This document shows, in pieces, positions 4,801 through 6,758 of a DNA stretch of 6,758 nt. The translations under genes were made by a program, and so were the position numbers. Position 1 is the stretch's first letter. Each line of letters starts with the position of its first letter. The DNA is from an uncultured archaeon (GTDB taxonomy: Archaea; Thermoproteota; Nitrososphaeria; Nitrososphaerales; CALBXV01): assembly GCA_937890045.1 (NCBI GenBank), contig CALBXV010000327.1:1-6758 (forward strand). The letters run 5' to 3'. The notes below the pieces were generated by a model. That model saw only the letters and a list, made by a program, of their open reading frames with translations, did no database searches and had not been told where the DNA came from.

Positions 4801-6758
4801 AAACCAAGTGATAAATTAAAACTTTATGTTACAAATCTTGGTACAGAACCACGTGGAATTCTTGCAAAAGTAAATTATCGTGGAACATCATATAAAACTG
4901 GTGATAAAGATAAAGAACATTATTATGATGATTATGCTGGTGGAACTTTAACTGTAGATTTACCTGGTACTTGGCAAATAATAGATTCAGAAAATAGAAA
5001 TTGGACTGATCTTGGAGAGGTAACAGATGATAAAATAGACCCAGAACTTCAAGATACCAAATGGATTTGGAGTGCGGATGATACAGATGAACTCGTATGG
5101 GAATGGTCAGCAAATACTAATGTTGTTAATGGTATATGGAATTATCCTGATCCCGTTACATATGATGATGCCATTACAATAACTGGATGGAATGATGGTT
5201 TTAATCCTTTCCATTGGGGAGGTATTGAAAGTAAACAAGATGAATTATTTTGGCACACGGGTTGGATAGGACACCATGCTAAATGGGTACGAAATGATGG
5301 TCAATTCGGTGCTTGTATGAAATTTGTTGATATGAATTCAAGTTTTACTTCACCTAATCACATTGAGTACGAAGGACAGTATAAAACTGGATATAATGCT
5401 GGTACAGAAACAACATTAGCACACAGAGATATGTTTATGTATGCGGATTTACCAAATAAATTAGCATCACAAGGAATACAAGAAGGAAGTTTTATAAAGA
5501 TTTCGTGGTGGCAAAAAACTAATGTAGAAGGTAAAGGTGCAAAAGTTGGATTACGACATTTTAATAAAGACGGCCAAATTTCTTGGGGACCAGATAATGA
5601 ATTTTATAAAATGATTCCATGTACTTCTGTAGATGAATGGGAACAAGTTAGTTATACAGGTGTTGTTGATGAAGATTGGGACTTAACTAAAACTGATAAA
5701 ATTTATGTAAAAGGTCATTTTGGTCCAGAAGGAATGTTGTGGGTAGAAGGAGTAACGATTGAAATAGTTTCTGGAATTGCACCAGACTCAAATCAAGTTA
5801 ATACATATACGGTTTATAATTTTAATCCAGATAATACATTAAAACTTTATACTACAAATTTATTAACTGAACCAAATGGGTTTATAGCAAAAGTAAATTA
5901 TCGTGGAACAGAATATAAAACGGGAGATACTGGAGTAGATTATTATACAGATCCGATAACTGAAGAAACTACAATTATTAATTTACCAGGAACTTGGAAA
6001 CTTCCTGGAGAGAATTGGAAAGTATTGGGAGATTCAAATATAAATCCAGATTTGGTTGTAGATCCTAATTTATCTGATAGTAAGTGGGTTGGAAATGTTG
6101 TTGAAACATCAGATCAACAAGTATGGAATTGGTCACCACTTGGTGATATTGGTAATTACATATGGAATTACCCAGATCCATCTTTAAGAACTGATGCAGT
6201 TTGGCCAACAGAATGGAGTAATGGGTTTGATAATTTTGATTATGGTGGTGATCAAACTGAAAGATTTTGGCATACGGGTTGGGTAGGACACCACGCTAAG
6301 TTTGTTCCGAGTGATGGGCAGGATGGCGAAACTGCCATGAAATTTATTGATCAAAATTCTCAGTTTGATTCACCTAATCATAGCCTTTATCCAGATTTAA
6401 AATCTTATAAAACAGGTAATTCAGTTGACGATGATCAAACTTTGAAACATCGACCAATGAAGCTTTCTCAGAAATTACCACATACTATGGCAGCACAAGG
6501 AGTAGAAGTTGGTGATCAACTTACAATTTCGTGGAGACAGAAATCAGATAGTATAGGGAAAGGTGCGAGAATTGGTATTCGTCATTTTAATAATAATGGG
6601 AATGTAACATTTGGAGATGAAACAACTAACGAGTATATTAATATAGAAAATACTCAAAAAGATAGAGAATGGTTACGATATATTCCAACTACTACATTAG
6701 AATGGCAAGATGTTAGTTATTCAGTTATTGTTGATGAAGATTTTGATTTAACTCAACC
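1036..6758 (+). CDS. Giant multidomain tail-fibre/adhesin-like protein, 3' end missing
   Basis: Translation from ATG 1036 runs 1907 codons without a stop to the window edge, so the full protein is larger. Domains in order: residues 1-~255, N-terminal region with YKVVFNFLRR (90-99) and DISTDRTELRIRPNP (158-172); ~267-448, CBM4_9-like jelly roll; ~449-509, linker; 510-827, three ~70-residue units, the second interrupted by a 104-residue insert (652-755); 840-1241, 1242-1585 and 1586-1907+, three composite modules, each an AKV...TGD beta domain, a Trp-rich stretch and a CBM4_9-like domain. There is no signal peptide, membrane helix or obvious catalytic motif. The start is fixed by the TAATG overlap with the upstream gene. 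The architecture fits a phage tail fibre or another long virion adhesin that binds host surface glycans; this is inferred from fold-like patterns and context. A large baseplate-associated structural protein is an alternative. Confidence 0.85.
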   Translation, partial: MAELKLFPSAKSGKLSRLNPEHLTQIELSGDLKDGDPVAPFGSLNADIIEFCLYDLDGNYITSSTVKSPFPDTLDVGDFVRGSGYRYGTYKVVFNFLRRIGGTGDVILVKPDKTIYKGKYYNFGSSVYAGTELNPTIDPDTEETIELGVEDDSLYLQDISTDRTELRIRPNPNINDPDANERFRLLGYTCLCQADINGESPLTFDNTGKVVTVNWVLNDGQEVSLNELMKGGTLIIRDAFVIDYDETPETISTYIPDVLNTPTIASNNLVTNGHFNSLTGSFGDGVVEESNSNPKNEIVEFSNPGHSKWCLRTTPDIAGGGTKDVKYQMNFEVIPGETYVLSCWVYHDENWNGRTDAHFHSRAFIDNVNGPTITGVGTVLETKVVDGNTWERQYSRITVPETGTGKLIWYLGFGIEKDGGQVFDGYRYYTDLQCEPGSAISLPTPYISEERLEDIESPVTGLVKFVDDNTLSATLTGEDAGFVELMSSDNEDRGSGKITIKDAIVTDQTFDMQTDRTIVDEIPTDNADASVVREGGNETEFNKSPFHGNVPDDSTDLEITIQTNDIYRLNKVNPDGNEEEIGRYDIPVDVTVVDEVPVETSMAPEAVLNEGEVHQSTFHGEAPDDSTDLQVTLHANDIYRLMHIRNPSDEWLQLQAAIKTTEEIESDKRYKIISTGTTDFTDIGAPLNAPNISFVATGEGTGTGTVLLQESGNSLAEFDMTVAMMATLSGTDAPEFDQWAQQYLEDQDPGFENMVGEYNIPVEVREIDDLEIVNAGANEIRENRDEGEWHITKSPYHGVTENKIILQVDDRYDLYRLRPNGQEILIGSHDKWKESKEWSLDSLQEGDRLRIYTYDHGGAEGFVAKVYFNNQIYRTGDPREKFRDSEGENEGKVSIQSDGIWDCTAFQWPPFSIFGWFKAWDPAWWDISEIWGSEAHLPLRKSTFAKKHKQWKKVIHPELEDCRVIWPRFSWLRSIRWEWEPGAGVHTKIWKHFDPDLNVRAVHPKGWSAGQTNYDWNNSAAFSHWRTGWIGHQAKWINGEGHSGGPAMKFIDQNSIYQNPNHPGYNGRYFNEDGERIPDHTADYGYGNKSGYGSADHSTSLRHRWQGISQTLPFSFQSQGIQHGDKIKISWWQKSDTIGKGASVYLRYWKVGSPADGNFWGSSTKWLYLPNDGNFVPVKKDGEWEKAEYIFEVPIDFDLGRMGSSIYGDANKGPMIRITSYRAPEGIVWVSDPKITLVTAADNPEVVNTYNLDDFKPSDKLKLYVTNLGTEPRGILAKVNYRGTSYKTGDKDKEHYYDDYAGGTLTVDLPGTWQIIDSENRNWTDLGEVTDDKIDPELQDTKWIWSADDTDELVWEWSANTNVVNGIWNYPDPVTYDDAITITGWNDGFNPFHWGGIESKQDELFWHTGWIGHHAKWVRNDGQFGACMKFVDMNSSFTSPNHIEYEGQYKTGYNAGTETTLAHRDMFMYADLPNKLASQGIQEGSFIKISWWQKTNVEGKGAKVGLRHFNKDGQISWGPDNEFYKMIPCTSVDEWEQVSYTGVVDEDWDLTKTDKIYVKGHFGPEGMLWVEGVTIEIVSGIAPDSNQVNTYTVYNFNPDNTLKLYTTNLLTEPNGFIAKVNYRGTEYKTGDTGVDYYTDPITEETTIINLPGTWKLPGENWKVLGDSNINPDLVVDPNLSDSKWVGNVVETSDQQVWNWSPLGDIGNYIWNYPDPSLRTDAVWPTEWSNGFDNFDYGGDQTERFWHTGWVGHHAKFVPSDGQDGETAMKFIDQNSQFDSPNHSLYPDLKSYKTGNSVDDDQTLKHRPMKLSQKLPHTMAAQGVEVGDQLTISWRQKSDSIGKGARIGIRHFNNNGNVTFGDETTNEYINIENTQKDREWLRYIPTTTLEWQDVSYSVIVDEDFDLTQ
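1834..2379 (+). other. CBM4_9-like jelly-roll domain 1 (residues 267-448)
   Basis: The segment follows the usual order of carbohydrate-binding jelly-roll domains: NNLVTNGHF at the start, then KYQMNFEVIPGETYVLSCWV (matching 'v.pGetY.lS.Wv'), then TWERQYSRITVPETGTGKL (matching 'W.r....itvp..g'), then YYTDLQCEPGSAISLPTPY, a typical 'D.Q.E.G...T.Y' ending. Such domains occur in phage fibres and glycosidases and bind glycans. No ligand can be read from the sequence. It is divergent from the three later jelly-roll domains of the same protein. Confidence 0.65.
2563..2784 (+). repeat. Short repeat unit, copy 1 (residues 510-583)
   Basis: This copy of 74 residues begins FDMQTDRTIVDEIP, passes through KSPFHGNVPDDSTDLEIT and ends NDIYRLNKVNPDGNEEEIG. 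It aligns with copies 2 and 3 through the same ordered anchors: V-D-E-hydrophobic-P, S-x-[FY]-H-G, and IYRL/LYRL. It is probably a small beta domain, perhaps a spacer of the fibre shaft. Confidence 0.75.
2785..3306 (+). repeat. Short repeat unit, copy 2, interrupted by an insert (residues 584-757)
   Basis: It starts YDIPVDVTVVDEVP, then QSTFHGEAPDDSTDLQVT and NDIYRLMHIRNPSDEW, which aligns with copy 1. At the place where copy 1 continues straight into its closing ...EEEIG, this copy carries about 104 extra residues (2989-3300) before GEY opens copy 3. Without the insert it would be 70 residues, the same as copy 3. At DNA level 32 of 36 bases match copy 1 across 2671-2706 versus 2887-2922, so these two copies share a recent origin or are held together by conversion. 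Confidence 0.75.
2989..3300 (+). other. Inserted module with GTTDFT / GTGTGT motif inside repeat copy 2
   Basis: Residues 652-755 have no counterpart in repeat copies 1 and 3. Residues 664-708 carry KRYKIISTGTTDFTDIGAP followed by FVATGEGTGTGTVL. This is a motif I recognise from many marine phage structural proteins ('Y.I...GTTDFT.IGA......F.ATG.GTGTG'). A Met- and Asp-rich tail of unknown type follows (MTVAMMATLSGTDAPEF). By hand count, 3061-3300 is about 43% GC, against 35% in 2881-2940 and 27% in 3301-3360. The insert uses CCC, GAC, TCG, GGC and CCG codons that are rare elsewhere in the gene. This suggests an exchanged domain cassette that kept the reading frame. Confidence 0.6.
3307..3516 (+). 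repeat. Short repeat unit, copy 3 (residues 758-827)
   Basis: This copy of 70 residues starts YNIPVEVREIDDLEIV, has KSPYHGVTENKIILQV and ends DDRYDLYRLRPNGQEILIG. It keeps the SP-[FY]-HG and YRL anchors of copies 1 and 2 but lacks the PDDSTDL stretch, so it is the most diverged of the three. It leads directly into the first composite module. Confidence 0.7.
3736..4143 (+). other. Trp-rich stretch of module A with a 33-residue insert
   Basis: Residues 901-1036 hold 18 Trp, about 13%. Between the GxW anchor (W901) and the Pro of HPELED (P957) there are 56 residues, where modules B and C both have 23. The extra ~33 residues lie near 903-950 and contain FGWFKAWDPAWWDISEIW. Clustered Trp on a beta fold is typical of glycan-stacking surfaces, though structural packing is equally possible. 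Confidence 0.55.
4093..4755 (+). other. CBM4_9-like jelly-roll domain 2 (in module A)
   Basis: About residues 1020-1240. Key pieces are TGWIGHQAKW, AMKFIDQNS, GIQHGDKIKISWWQKS, GKGASVYLRYW, EWEKAEYIFEVP and EGIVWVSDPKITLV. The order matches domain 1 and the family pattern. The stretch after PNH (HPGYNGRYFNEDGERIPDHT region) is longer than in the next two copies. Confidence 0.6.
4759..5790 (+). repeat. Composite module B (residues 1242-1585)
   Basis: It starts DNPEVVNTYNLDDFKPSDKL, then ILAKVNYRGTSYKTGD (AKV anchor at 1277), GTW (W1313), DPELQDTKWIW (P1336), and WEW/IWNYPDP Trp anchors. The second half is CBM4_9-like: WHTGWIGHHAKW (1406-1417), CMKFVDMNS (1427-1435), ISWWQKTNVEGKGAKVGLRH (near 1491), EWEQVSYTGVVDEDWDL, and GPEGMLWVEGVTIEIV at the end. 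These match the jelly-roll order 'G..i.iSWW.K', 'W..vsy...v', 'G..W.e.v.i'. The first half resembles small beta-sandwich domains that pair an 'a.v.y.G..y.TgD' hairpin with Trp residues; its exact family is not known to me. Confidence 0.8.
5233..5775 (+). other. CBM4_9-like jelly-roll domain 3 (in module B)
   Basis: About residues 1400-1580. Key pieces are TGWIGHHAKW, CMKFVDMNS, GIQEGSFIKISWWQK, GKGAKVGLRHFN, EWEQVSYTGVV and GMLWVEGVTIEIV. This is a clean copy without the extra loops of module A. The Cys at 1427 replaces the Ala found in the other two copies. Confidence 0.62.
5791..6758 (+). repeat. Composite module C (residues 1586 onward), cut by window end
   Basis: It starts NQVNTYTVYNFNPDNTLKLY, then FIAKVNYRGTEYKTGD (AKV anchor at 1618), GTW (W1654), DPNLSDSKW (P1677), IWNYPDP, WHTGWVGHHAKF (1745-1756), AMKFIDQNS (1767-1775), ISWRQKSDSIGKGARIGIRH (near 1833) and VDEDFDLT at the edge. 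Spacings equal those of module B within a few residues (36 from AKV to GTW, 23 from GTW to the DP Pro, 68 versus 70 from there to the WHTGW Trp). Two conserved aromatic positions differ: the second Trp of SWWQK is Arg, and the final Trp of the HHAKW motif is Phe. The module is truncated only because the window ends. Confidence 0.8.
6247..6756 (+). other. CBM4_9-like jelly-roll domain 4 (in module C), incomplete
   Basis: About residues 1738-1907. Key pieces are TGWVGHHAKF, AMKFIDQNS, GVEVGDQLTISWRQKSD, GKGARIGIRHFNNNG and EWQDVSYSVIVDEDFDL. The last strands (the 'G..W' end) lie beyond the window. Compared with domain 3 it has a longer loop before EWQDV (NTQKDREWLRYIPTTTL). Confidence 0.6.

Noticed and set aside
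2126..5113. Minus-strand open frames at 2126-2365, 2657-2932, 2949-3227, 3753-3995 and 4829-5113
   Set aside because: They lie wholly inside the long + strand gene, have Leu/His-rich composition typical of antisense of AT-rich coding DNA, show no domain pattern, and repeat where the + strand repeats.
6039..6046. TATAAATC, one base from the T4-type late promoter TATAAATA
   Set aside because: It lies deep inside the giant gene with no gene start downstream in view. In AT-rich DNA this is expected by chance. No such box precedes 719 or 1036.
3553..6758. Variable target of a diversity-generating retroelement
   Set aside because: No template repeat or reverse transcriptase is in the window, and differences between copies are spread over all codon positions instead of adenine-directed sites. 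It cannot be excluded beyond the window end.
1036..6758. Eukaryotic or bacterial surface protein instead of a phage protein
   Set aside because: There is no signal peptide, cell-wall anchor or intron, and the gene is packed with two others within 3 bases. The recalled motifs (DRTELR, GTTDFT, FKVVR ending) point to marine phages, though this stays an inference.

Overview
The window is an AT-rich, densely coding stretch read entirely on the + strand. It holds three consecutive genes in one tight cluster: the 3' end of a DNRLRE-type structural gene (2-715), a small acidic hypothetical protein (719-1036), and the first 1907 codons of a giant repetitive gene (1036 to beyond the window end). The gaps are 3 bases and then a 1-base stop/start overlap. 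There is no RNA gene, insertion sequence, integrase, CRISPR array or clear terminator. The beta-rich, repeat-built proteins, the packing and the base composition suggest a tailed phage, most likely a marine T4-like myovirus (cyanophage- or pelagiphage-like). That assignment rests on recalled family resemblance, since no capsid, portal or tail-tube gene is in view.

The large gene is the main content. Its frame stays open from 1036 to 6758 although the other frames carry only short open stretches. In order the protein has: an N-terminal region of about 250 residues resembling the conserved start of marine phage fibre/baseplate-associated proteins; a jelly-roll, CBM4_9-like domain (about 267-448); three copies of a ~70-residue unit (about 510-827), the middle copy interrupted by a 104-residue insert with a GTTDFT...GTGTGT motif and higher GC; and three tandem copies of a ~340-410-residue composite module (840 onward). 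Each composite module joins an AKV-x-Y...TGD beta domain and a Trp-rich stretch to another CBM4_9-like domain. The third copy is cut by the window edge.

The likely shared job is virion-surface recognition: the large protein as a tail fibre or adhesin displaying at least four putative carbohydrate-binding domains, the DNRLRE protein as another virion or fibre component, and the small acidic protein as a possible accessory or assembly factor. The most interesting content is the nested repeat architecture, with hand-measured anchor spacings showing where individual copies gained insertions, and an apparent mobile protein module placed inside one repeat copy.
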